From positions 1-40,274 of the forward strand of contig NZ_SDKK01000035.1 in the NCBI RefSeq assembly GCF_008107625.1: a DNA stretch of 40,274 bases. The letters are read 5' to 3'. Positions 1 through 7,238 of this stretch are shown piece after piece. This stretch comes from Zoogloea oleivorans. GTDB lineage: Bacteria > Pseudomonadota > Gammaproteobacteria > Burkholderiales > Rhodocyclaceae. Made by a program: the position numbers and the translations under genes. The notes beneath the pieces were generated by a model. The model was not told the DNA's origin, made no database searches, and worked only from the letters and a program-made list of their open reading frames with translations. Position 1 is the first letter of the stretch. Each line of letters starts with the position of its first letter.

Positions 1-2
1 GA

Positions 3-218
3 CTTGGCTGGACGCTTACCTTCCTGTCGCTGGCCCTGCGGGCCATTCCGATCGGCATCGCCTACGCGGTCTGGTCGGGGGTGGGGATCGTCCTGATCAG
101 CGTGGTCGCGTATTTTCTCCATGGCCAGAAGCTGGACCTTCCGGCCTTGCTGGGCATGGGGCTGATCGTGATCGGGGTGCTGGTCATCCAGCTTTTCTCG
201 CGCTCCCAGGCTCACTGA
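3..218 (+). CDS. SMR-family multidrug efflux protein (EmrE/QacE type), C-terminal part
   Basis: The window opens inside this gene, so only about the last 71 residues are seen. The reading frame contains [17 protein letters not shown], followed by [23 protein letters not shown] and a stop. This is the third and fourth transmembrane helices of small multidrug resistance proteins, where the AYAxWSGxG motif helps form the dimer and the substrate path. Family members are about 105-115 residues and act as proton/cation antiporters in the inner membrane. The essential membrane glutamate of helix 1 lies outside the window, so function cannot be confirmed. The gene ends about 170 bases before the 3' end of the converging defence operon. 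The family call is firm; EmrE versus SugE subtype is likely EmrE/QacE. Confidence 0.85.
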   Translation, partial: LGWTLTFLSLALRAIPIGIAYAVWSGVGIVLISVVAYFLHGQKLDLPALLGMGLIVIGVLVIQLFSRSQAH

Positions 219-391
219 GGAAGCGGGGGCAGTCTGGTTGTGGCCCAACACATGATGTCCGGTTCTCATCCCACTTATGTCCGGTCAATTCGCTGGTACA
301 ACGTGGAGGAAATCATGATGGCAAGCTTTTTTTGGCCATATCTGTGGGCTCCATCCTATTCAAAAATCAGGTGTCGGTCGGCGCGCGTTCC
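219..391. other. Junction between SMR gene and defence operon
   Basis: No complete gene is visible. The stretch holds two copies of TGTCCGGT (near 257 and 279). It also has a strong ribosome-binding-like GGAGGAAATC directly before ATGATG at 315-320, on the plus strand. The frame that starts there soon runs into the antisense of the HNH gene, so it looks like the start of a gene whose body is missing. This could be one boundary of the inserted defence region; that is inference. Confidence 0.3.
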
Positions 392-1249
392 TCACCCCAC
401 TAGCCTTGAAAGCTGTGGATCATTGCGGAGTAGCAAGCAACAACGGGCGACCGCGGACAGTTCCGCGGTCGGACTGGTCATCTCGCGCACACGCGCCCGA
501 ACTTCGGTCAACCTCGCTTTAGCTGCCGGGTTATTGCCTGTGCTACAACGAGCTTTGGCGTTGGTGAAGTCGTCAATCAACCTGTCTACTTGCTGCCATA
601 CCTTGCGCCGCGCCTCAGCTAGCGGTACATGTTCGTTGAGTTTGAGTCGCGTGACAGTCTCATCAACACGCGCCTTCTCCCAGGCGGATATGCCCGGCAT
701 CGGGATAACCTTGCCTTCTTCATCGAAGGCAATCAGGGCCACATCATCGTCGTCAATCGGATCAAGCAGGTAGCGTGTTTCAGATTCCTCACAGGGCTGT
801 GCATGTGTAGAGCACAGTGAACCATCCTTGAGCGGAAACCAGCCACCTTTCTTGCGGTTGCCGACATTGCCGCAAACCCGGAAATTCATGTAGTCGAAAG
901 CCAGCCACCAGTACCCATCGCGGACTGTGGCGTCCAGTGCCTTGGCTTCCTTTTTTGGACGGAAATGCTCAACGTCGTAATGCGAATACAGTTCGCGCAC
1001 CTCTGAGAACCAGCACTTGCCGGCTGACAAGGCTAAAAGCCATTCTTTCAGTGCGCCCCAGTGAGCGCTGTTGGCATCGATCAGCGCATTACGTTCCACG
1101 CGCTTACCAACTGCATCCAGTGCTGCCAAATCAACCACCAGTTGTGCAGATTTCGCTAGCCAAGCATCCCACTGCGCTTGCGTCCACGGCGCCCAGTTCG
1201 TGATGCCGGTATCGGTCGGCCGCTTGTGCTCCAAGTCGATCCAAATCAC
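392..1249 (-). CDS. HNH nuclease, PtuB/TIGR02646-like, last gene of the type I R-M operon
   Basis: A 285-residue protein with an HNH-type core: a cysteine at residue 79 (GKCWFSE), then DVEHFRPKK at 92-100, then YWWLAFDYMNFRVCGNVGNRKKGGWFPL-like sequence at about 113-140 and LLDPIDDDD at 161. This order (EHFRPK, YWWLA..N, N.K...FPL, LLDP) is typical of the HNH proteins paired with AAA ATPases in Septu (PtuB) and in some retron systems. Expected action is DNA or nucleic-acid cleavage upon activation by the ATPase partner. The start codon overlaps the stop of the ATPase gene by four bases (ATGA), so the two are co-translated. Zinc ligands are partly missing: the usual CxxC pairs appear only as single cysteines (C79, C126). 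Whether it is a true Septu effector or an R-M accessory nuclease is not settled by sequence alone. Confidence 0.8.
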   Translation of the reverse strand: MIWIDLEHKRPTDTGITNWAPWTQAQWDAWLAKSAQLVVDLAALDAVGKRVERNALIDANSAHWGALKEWLLALSAGKCWFSEVRELYSHYDVEHFRPKKEAKALDATVRDGYWWLAFDYMNFRVCGNVGNRKKGGWFPLKDGSLCSTHAQPCEESETRYLLDPIDDDDVALIAFDEEGKVIPMPGISAWEKARVDETVTRLKLNEHVPLAEARRKVWQQVDRLIDDFTNAKARCSTGNNPAAKARLTEVRARVREMTSPTAELSAVARCCLLLRNDPQLSRLVG

Positions 1250-3117
1250 TGGCCATCCTCCTCACGCAGAATCTCGTCGATGACGGAGTCGGCAATCGCG
1301 TCTTGATCGGCCTGCTCCTCTGGCGTGAGAGTGGGGTTACGGAAGCGGCGGTGTTGGGCCATCTTGCGTACGAACAGCGCGTAATCAGGGTCGCGAAAAT
1401 CGGCGGTGGAGAAACCCAAGTCGGCCAATTCAGCGGAAAGCCGTGAAAGCTCCGCGTTTTCTTCTGCCGAGCGAGGTTGCTTCACGAATAACTCATTGCG
1501 GCGGAACAGGCGGCGCTCGGTTTCGATGTCCAAGGTGGATGAGAGGCCGAACAGCTCGCTCTTGAGCAGCCCTGTCACACCCATGCCTTGCGGGTGTTCG
1601 TCAGGCACATCCACCACTGTGCGATTGCCATCACGGCGCAGGATGTGCACCTGCTCGCGTTTGAGGCTGCCCACCATCATCGGGTCGTGGGTGGTGATGA
1701 GGATCTGCGATTCGCCTTGGGCAAGCGCGGCGTCATCTGATGTCAGCACGCCTTCGATATCGTCGAAGTAGCGCAACTTCCAGATCGGGTTCAGGTGGGT
1801 ATCCGGCTCGTCGAGCAGGAACAGGCAGTGGTCTTCGCGGGTGATGCGCATCAGGCCCAGCACGGTGAGCATTTGTAGCTCGCCTTCGGACAGCTGGGTA
1901 AAACTCACCTTGCCGCCATGTTCGTCGCGCTTCTTGACGGTGATGCGCACTTCGTCGATCAGGTCGCCGATATAGGCGCCTTCGGCGTAGCGGAAGAAGC
2001 TGTCGGTGCCGCCGACCAGCTCGCCCAGCTGTTTGAGTTTGTCCTGGCTGGGTACGAACAGGTAAAGCTGCTTCTGTTTCTCGCTGCGGCCACGGAAGTC
2101 GATCTGCTTGGTGGCTTCCTGCTCAATGGGTGCCCAAGCCACTTGCCAGAGCTTGTCGAGGAATTCGCTGACCACATTGCCACGGGCATACCAGAAGCGC
2201 CGGTCGCCTTCGTTGAGCTCTTGTTCGTCGAACTTGCCGCCGCGGCGCTTTTCACGCAGGCGATGCGGCTCTTTCAAAACGAATAGTGCGGATTCCAGCG
2301 ACTCGATGTGCAGGTTCTTGAGCACCTTTCGAAACACAAGGTCATCAGACAACAGGCAAGCCAGCAGTACGAGCTGGCTATGACCACCACGGCAGTAGAA
2401 CAGGCGACGGAGGCGGTCATCGCCAAGTTGCGCAAGTCGCCCCCTATTGCGGGCTTCGGCTTTTTCCAAGAATTGTGCCCTCTGCTCTTCAAATGGCTTG
2501 AGTTCCAGCTGAATTCTGCGAAGTTCAACAAGCTCATCGCTGTCGAGATCTTTTTCTTGCTTCCCTTCGAATTTACGCAGATCCTGCTCCAGGTCCAAAA
2601 CCCTTGCCGAGTCGGTGAAAGCATTCAGCGTTGCGCCTGACAAAACCTCGTCTGTGGTGATTTCCTGGCGCTGGTTAAAGCGGCGCTGATGCTCCTGAAA
2701 CAAGGCCTCGATGCGCTCGTTGCGGCCGGAGTAATAAGCAAAGATGTGCGCGGGCAGCAGTTCTCGGTTTTTCAGCAGATGGCCTTGCGTCTCGGCCTTG
2801 TCGTCCACCCACACAAAGGGGCGCTTTTGCTTGGCGGAATCGGCCTCGATGCGCACCGCGTGGCCGCGAATGCTGTATTCCAGCGTGTAGTCGAACGCCG
2901 CTTCGCGGTCCAGATCGACATCGCGGAAGATGGTGATCAGCGCTTCGATCAGATTCGACTTTCCGGTGCCGTTCTGGCCGATCAGCGCGTGGCTGCGGAT
3001 GGGTTTGGGCTGCACCTCCGCCGGCGCGCCCGCAACGGGTTGCAAGTGCGAGGCGAAAGCAATGTCGAGATCGCGCAGATTGCGGAAGGCCGGGATTCGG
3101 ATGCGCTGCAACTGCAT
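1246..3117 (-). CDS. AAA/ABC-type ATPase associated with restriction system (PtuA-like)
   Basis: A 623-residue ATPase of the SMC/RecF/OLD-like class. Residues 47-54 form the Walker A loop (GQNGTGKS). A long central, partly helical region follows, with a charged stretch at about 170-230. LSEGE at 409-413 is the ABC signature equivalent, LLDEPDTHLNP at 434-444 is Walker B with D-loop, and H477 (ITTHDP) is the switch histidine. Such ATPases act as sensors and regulators of a partner nuclease. Here the partner is the HNH protein downstream, whose start codon overlaps this stop. The start codon lies one base after the hsdS stop (TGATATG), so translation is coupled to hsdS. The IS30 insertion upstream in hsdS may reduce expression of this gene. 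The protein fits the family described as restriction system-associated AAA ATPase and the PtuA group of Septu. Confidence 0.85.
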   Translation of the reverse strand: MQLQRIRIPAFRNLRDLDIAFASHLQPVAGAPAEVQPKPIRSHALIGQNGTGKSNLIEALITIFRDVDLDREAAFDYTLEYSIRGHAVRIEADSAKQKRPFVWVDDKAETQGHLLKNRELLPAHIFAYYSGRNERIEALFQEHQRRFNQRQEITTDEVLSGATLNAFTDSARVLDLEQDLRKFEGKQEKDLDSDELVELRRIQLELKPFEEQRAQFLEKAEARNRGRLAQLGDDRLRRLFYCRGGHSQLVLLACLLSDDLVFRKVLKNLHIESLESALFVLKEPHRLREKRRGGKFDEQELNEGDRRFWYARGNVVSEFLDKLWQVAWAPIEQEATKQIDFRGRSEKQKQLYLFVPSQDKLKQLGELVGGTDSFFRYAEGAYIGDLIDEVRITVKKRDEHGGKVSFTQLSEGELQMLTVLGLMRITREDHCLFLLDEPDTHLNPIWKLRYFDDIEGVLTSDDAALAQGESQILITTHDPMMVGSLKREQVHILRRDGNRTVVDVPDEHPQGMGVTGLLKSELFGLSSTLDIETERRLFRRNELFVKQPRSAEENAELSRLSAELADLGFSTADFRDPDYALFVRKMAQHRRFRNPTLTPEEQADQDAIADSVIDEILREEDGQ

Positions 3118-3118
3118 A

Positions 3119-4815
3119 TCAGGCGCTCACCGCGTCGGCTGGCTTTTCACGCATCTCGGCGGGGGCCGGTTCCAGAATCCAGCCGTGGGCCACCTCGGTT
3201 TTCAGTTGCGCGTAAAAAGCGTCAATCTCGCCGCCGAAGCGCTGCCACAAATCCTTGGCGCTCATTTCGCCGTTGTGGCGGGTGAGTATGGTAGCCAGCG
3301 GCGCCTGGGCCTTGATGTCGGGGGCGGCACCCAGGTGCAGCGGGGCAATCAATTCGGTTTGCGGGACTTTCATGGGTTCCTCCTGGTGTTCGATGGCGAT
3401 GCCGGTGATGCTTGAAATCGAGGCACCAGCGAGCAATTTACCGATGTCCTGAGCCTTCTTACGTGTATCCACTAGCAGATCACAAAGCGCATTGATCTCC
3501 TTAATCCTGGAAAGAATGCGTTTGATTTCGTCTTTGGGTGGTATCGGAATCAGCACCGACTGGAGAATTTCGAGATTGATATTTTTTTGAGCTGTTGAGG
3601 GAGCAAATGCCAGCAAACGCTCTCTTGCGGTCTTCATGAATAGCAAAAAATATTCAACCTCATCACGTATCTCCGACGCCGGCATAAATCCGACCACGCT
3701 ATCTGGAAAGCACGCATCAAACCCAAGAACTGCTGCGTCGGCAATGTTTGCAGCAATAGTTATACAGAGCGTTCCCTTAGGCCAGAGCTTGCTTTGAGCC
3801 AATCCGATGTCACTGTATTTTGAGTGGTATTCGCTAATTACACTGTTGGCGCGTGCTACTTCGCCTGTTTGAACAAGTGGATAAATGCCAGGGGTAAATA
3901 GTTTGGGGTCGTTGCGTGGTCGATGCTTTGATTTTCCTCGCCCGAACAATCCAACTTCGGGAAATCTCGCCCAAGCCCAGCCACGCGGCAATTCAAATGG
4001 AGCGTCCGCTAAATCTATTTCAGGCAGTGGCTTTTGGCGTTTTATTTCACCATTCAAAACCATTTCTTTGTGCTCTAGCGCGATACGACTAAGCAATTCA
4101 GGTGCAGGTTCGTCATTGTCACGCTGTTCCGTTAAGAGGCCGCGTACAGCTAAATCCATAGCAAGCTGCCGCAGATCGGCAACATCCCCCGGCGCATGAA
4201 ACAGTCGCCCGAAGTTGTCGGCCAGGCGTGCCCAAGTGATTTGCAGTTCGTGCGGGCTGGTGGCGCTGGCGACGGCTTGTAGGGTGGATAGTCTTAGGTT
4301 GTTTTGCAGTTTGCGGCGGGCCTGCTGCTGTGCTTCCAGCGTATCGCACAAGGCCATCAACTCATCGACTCTGGCGACGATGCGGGATTGTTCTTCGATT
4401 GGAGGAAGAGGAATTGGAAGCGCCCGTGCGGTGCTGGTATTCAATTCCACTTGCTGCGTGGTGCCAGACACCAGCGAATCAGGATGTGACGGCTCAATAC
4501 GTGACTGCACCCAAGGCGAAGCGATCACACACCACAGGTAGCGCGGGGAGCAGTTGGCAAGACGAACAACAGTAACGTGTGAATCTGCTACTGCCGTGAC
4601 GCTCTCATCAGGCTGATAAATTGCCACACGACCGGCGGTACCGGTTCCGGTCGAGTTCCACAGCAAGTCACCTGCGCAAAGAAATCGCTCTTTGCCGTAT
4701 GAAGCCAATGAGTCGTCCGCCACAAAGCGTGCGGATGACAAATCAAACCCAGACCATTGCACACTTTTTTGTGAGATGACGTGGGCCGAGCTTCTCTCCA
4801 CATATTTAGGGCGGC
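3119..4815 (-). pseudogene. hsdS: Type I restriction specificity subunit HsdS, C-terminal fragment (split by IS30 element)
   Basis: This is the larger part of hsdS, downstream of the IS insertion. It holds most of target recognition domain 1 (from RPKYVERSSAH), the central conserved helix region (PPIEEQSRIVARVDELMALCD), a second half-repeat (FHAPGDVADLRQLAMDLAVRG) that mirrors the protein's N-terminus, target recognition domain 2, and a second conserved helix (PPKDEIKRILSRIKEINALCD). It ends with about 85 residues that look like a separate winged-helix-like tail (RHNGEMSAKDLWQRFGGEIDAFY). Joining it to the N-terminal fragment across the 4-bp repeat gives an uninterrupted 667-aa protein, so the IS is the only visible lesion. 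The frame stays open into the IS on the minus strand, with an in-frame ATG at 4912, so a 597-aa fusion is possible. HsdS sets the DNA target of the R-M complex; loss should disable both modification and restriction. Confidence 0.9.
4812..4815. repeat. Direct repeat flanking the IS30 element (left copy)
   Basis: CGGC here is repeated at 5879-5882 at the other end of the element. The match stops on both sides after four bases. IS30-family elements usually duplicate 2-3 bp, so one base of each copy may belong to the element. Deleting the 1067 bp from one copy to the other restores the hsdS frame exactly. Confidence 0.75.
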
Positions 4816-4825
4816 GCGCTCTAGA

Positions 4826-4840
4826 CTGAAGTGCAACACC
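4826..4840 (+). repeat. IS30 element left terminal inverted repeat (core)
   Basis: CTGAAGTGCAACACC, perfectly complementary to 5852-5866. The transposase is expected to bind here. Partial similarity extends about ten more bases outward. Confidence 0.85.
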
Positions 4841-4861
4841 CCGATTTGGTAGGGTGTATGC

Positions 4862-5872
4862 ATGGGAACTCACTACAGCCAGTTGTCGATGGACGAACGT
4901 AATCAGATTCATCGGTGCAGCAATGAGGGATTGAGTCTTCGGGCAATTGCCCGAAGACTCAATCGGCCGACCTCCGCAGTGTCGCGCGAAGTGGCGCGGA
5001 ACACGGTGGGCAAGAGCTACGATGCCGCCCGTGCCGAGCGCGCGACGCTGGCGCGCAGGCGGCGCGGAACGATCAAGCTGAAGAGCGGTTCTGTGCTGCT
5101 CAACCGGGTTCGCGCGCTGATGGCCGAGGGCTGGTCGCCGGAGCAGGTTGCGGGCAGACTGCGCCGGATGAACCCTGATGATCCTGCTCTGCACGTCTCG
5201 CACGAAACGATCTACTGCGCCATCTACGCCGTGCCACGGGGCGAGCTGCGCAACGAACTCATCGCCCAGCTGCGTTTCTCCCACAAGGCACGCATGCCTC
5301 GCGCACGGGGCCAGGACCGGCGCGGCACGCTGCCGAACATGACCTCCATTCACCAGCGCCCGATTGAGGTGGCGGCCCGCCTCGTGGCCGGGCACTGGGA
5401 AGGCGATCACATCAAGGGGCCGGGCAACCGCAGTTCGGTGGGCACCCTGGTCGAGCGCAAGAGCCGCTACCTGATGCTGGTCAAGCTGCGTGACGGCTCG
5501 GCCGAGGCCACGCTGGAAGGCTTCACGCGCAAGTTCCGCCATGTCCCGCTCGCCATGAAAAAGTCGCTGACTTACGATCAGGGCAGGGAGATGGCCCGCC
5601 ACGAGATTCTCGCCAAGCGGGTCAAGATCGACGTCTATTTCGCCGACCCGCACAGCCCCTGGCAGCGGCCGACCAACGAGAATACCAACGGCTTGATCCG
5701 CGAGTATCTTCCCAAGGGCCTGGATTTGGCGCCGATCTCCCAAGGCTACCTCAACGCAATTGCCCGACAATTAAACAACCGCCCGCGCAAATGCCTCGAC
5801 TTTGAAACCCCAGCAGAGGTCTTTGCGAGGGAAATCATGAACTTTCAACCCGGTGTTGCACTTCAGAGTTGA
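4862..5872 (+). CDS. IS30-family transposase
   Basis: 336 residues, full length for the family. An N-terminal HTH covers about residues 7-47 (QLSMDERNQIHRC...SLRAIARRLNRPTSAVSREV). The DDE catalytic core has D182 (HWEGDHIKG), D239 (TYDQGREMARHE) and E273 (RPTNENTNGLIREYLPKG), i.e. 33 residues between the second D and the E, as expected for IS30. The stop codon lies in the right end of the element, just past the core inverted repeat. Codons 23-35, which encode the HTH recognition region, sit in a perfect 36-bp palindrome that could fold the early mRNA into a hairpin. No frameshift or missing catalytic residue is seen, so the enzyme is probably active. Confidence 0.95.
   Translation: MGTHYSQLSMDERNQIHRCSNEGLSLRAIARRLNRPTSAVSREVARNTVGKSYDAARAERATLARRRRGTIKLKSGSVLLNRVRALMAEGWSPEQVAGRLRRMNPDDPALHVSHETIYCAIYAVPRGELRNELIAQLRFSHKARMPRARGQDRRGTLPNMTSIHQRPIEVAARLVAGHWEGDHIKGPGNRSSVGTLVERKSRYLMLVKLRDGSAEATLEGFTRKFRHVPLAMKKSLTYDQGREMARHEILAKRVKIDVYFADPHSPWQRPTNENTNGLIREYLPKGLDLAPISQGYLNAIARQLNNRPRKCLDFETPAEVFAREIMNFQPGVALQS
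4929..4964. repeat. Perfect 36-bp palindrome in transposase 5' coding region
   Basis: The left half is GATTGAGTCTTCGGGCAA and the right half is its exact reverse complement; the next base pair outward (4928/4965) mismatches. It lies about 67 bases into the transposase gene and within the HTH-coding part. It could form a cruciform in DNA or a strong hairpin in mRNA. Confidence 0.95.
5852..5866 (-). repeat. IS30 element right terminal inverted repeat (core)
   Basis: GGTGTTGCACTTCAG, the reverse complement of 4826-4840. It overlaps the final codons of the transposase gene. Confidence 0.85.
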
Positions 5873-5878
5873 AACCGC

Positions 5879-5882
5879 CGGC
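5879..5882. repeat. Direct repeat flanking the IS30 element (right copy)
   Basis: CGGC, matching 4812-4815, 1067 bp apart. This is the target-site duplication candidate. Confidence 0.75.
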
Positions 5883-6189
5883 CTTTGCCTCGTTGAATGT
5901 AGAGACAGATTTGTTCTAGGCGAGTCCACTGCCAATGATCGGGTACCGGAAATGGTTTCGAATGCAATGGCGGGTGCATCCTCGTGGTGCGCAGATCAAG
6001 CTCTTCTTCATATGCATGGCGCAACTCAGCGGCCGCTTCGATTGCCTGCGAAGCAGTAGCTTCTGATTCGATACGCTCTACAAGCCGGCCTGAAATGGCC
6101 AATTGGATAACCAACTCCCGCAACCGCCCCACACCCCCCGGCGCATTCGCAACATGCCCAAACTCCGCCAAAAACTGTTGTGCGTCCAT
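5879..6189 (-). pseudogene. hsdS: Type I restriction specificity subunit HsdS, N-terminal fragment
   Basis: The first about 103 codons of hsdS. They contain the N-terminal half-repeat (FGHVANAPGGVGRLRELVIQ LAISGRLVE), a linker, and the start of target recognition domain 1 (FPVPDHWQWTRLEQICLYIQ, then RGKG). Translation would run a few codons into the IS and stop at 5863, giving a 108-aa product. The start codon overlaps the stop of the upstream YhcG-type gene by one base (TGATG), so this fragment is still translated if the operon is transcribed. The fragment lacks nearly all DNA-recognition sequence. The similarity of its half-repeat to the one in the other fragment is the usual two-fold layout of HsdS. 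Confidence 0.88.
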
Positions 6190-7238
6190 CAGGCGTTCTC
6201 CCCACGGTTTTCCAGCCGGGCGCGTGAGCGGGCGATGGCTTCATGCAATTTGGCCTGCAGCACTTCCCTCGGGGGCAGGGTGGTGAGGTACTCGGCGACG
6301 TGGATGCCGCTGGCGTCCAGTTCGAGCAATTCGATCTGTTCCTGCTTTTTGCCGCTGCACAGGATGATGCCCAAGGGCGGCGTTTCGCCCGGCTCTTGTT
6401 CATGTTTGGCCAGCCAGCGCAGGTACAGCTCCATCTGGCCCTTGTCGGCAGCCTTGAAATCACCCAGCTTGAGCTCAATCGCCACAAGTCTTTTCAGGCG
6501 GCGGTTGTACAGAAGCAGGTCGATGTAGAAATCGTCGTTGTCGATCTGGATGCGTTTTTGGCGAGCGATGAAGGTGAAGCCCGCGCCCAGTTCCAGCAGG
6601 AAGTTTTCCAGTTCGCGCAGGATGGCGTCTTCCAGGTCTTTTTCCAGATAGCGGTCTTGCAGGCCAAGGAAGTCCAGTATGTAGGGGTCTTTCAGCACCA
6701 AGGCCGGGGTGATGGTGCCGGTTTGGCGCAGGGTGGCCAGCTCTTGTGCCAGCAGTTGCTCGGGTTGCTTTGACAAGGCGGTGCGCTCAAAGAGCTGGGA
6801 GTCCAGCCGGTCTTGCAGAGTGCGGGTACTCCAGCCTTCCTGCTGGCACATTTGCAGGTAGAAGTCGCGTTTGAGCGGATCGTCGATGTAGATCAAGGTT
6901 TTGATGTGCGTCCAGCTCAATTGTCTCCGCACTGCGGAGACAATTTCCTCCGAAGGAATGGCTTCAGCAAAACGCAGCATGTGGCGCAGGTTTTTGGCGG
7001 AAAAGCCGCGCCCGTAGTCGGTTTCCAATTGTCTCGACAGTGTGGAGACAATCTGCTCGCCGTAGGTGGCGCGCTCGCCATGCAGTACTTCGCTGTGGAT
7101 GCGGCGGCCGATGTTCCAGTACAGCAGGGTCAGACGACTGTTGACTGCAACAGCCAGTTCGGTGCGGCTGGTTTCAATCAACTGGCGGATATCGCCCAAC
7201 AGTTGCGGCCCGGCAGTTTTCGGCGGTACGGGTTTCAT
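6189..7238 (-). CDS. YhcG/DUF1016-family PD-(D/E)XK nuclease
   Basis: 349 residues. The N-terminal region of about 150 residues matches the DUF1016 helical part (LLYWNIGRRI, YGRGFSAKNLRHMLRFAE, LSWTHIKTLIYIDDPLKRDFY). The C-terminal nuclease domain has D240 (FYIDLLLYNRRL) and E255-L-K257 (LVAIELKLGDF), the PD-(D/E)XK catalytic set. Its start overlaps the hsdM stop by four bases and its stop overlaps the hsdS start by one base. It is therefore embedded between methylase and specificity subunits of the R-M operon. YhcG-type proteins are often found in such loci; their role in restriction is not well defined. All catalytic residues are present, so an active nuclease is likely. Confidence 0.88.
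   Translation of the reverse strand: MKPVPPKTAGPQLLGDIRQLIETSRTELAVAVNSRLTLLYWNIGRRIHSEVLHGERATYGEQIVSTLSRQLETDYGRGFSAKNLRHMLRFAEAIPSEEIVSAVRRQLSWTHIKTLIYIDDPLKRDFYLQMCQQEGWSTRTLQDRLDSQLFERTALSKQPEQLLAQELATLRQTGTITPALVLKDPYILDFLGLQDRYLEKDLEDAILRELENFLLELGAGFTFIARQKRIQIDNDDFYIDLLLYNRRLKRLVAIELKLGDFKAADKGQMELYLRWLAKHEQEPGETPPLGIILCSGKKQEQIELLELDASGIHVAEYLTTLPPREVLQAKLHEAIARSRARLENRGENA

Larger units (their letters stand above)
4816..5878 (+). mobile_element. IS30-family insertion sequence, apparently intact, inside hsdS
   Basis: About 1063 bp with one transposase gene. The ends share a 15-bp perfect inverted repeat, CTGAAGTGCAACACC at 4826-4840 and its complement at 5852-5866. Weaker similarity continues outward to the CGGC direct repeats. 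Length, single gene, DD(33)E transposase and imperfect terminal repeats all fit IS30. The element is oriented against the hsd operon. It interrupts the start of target recognition domain 1 in hsdS. The uninterrupted transposase, matching ends and matching direct repeats suggest a recent event. Exact outer boundaries are uncertain by one or two bases. Confidence 0.9.

Noticed and set aside
3119..5770. An 883-codon open frame on the minus strand read as one protein
   Set aside because: Its first third is the antisense of the IS30 transposase; only the part downstream of 4815 is real hsdS.
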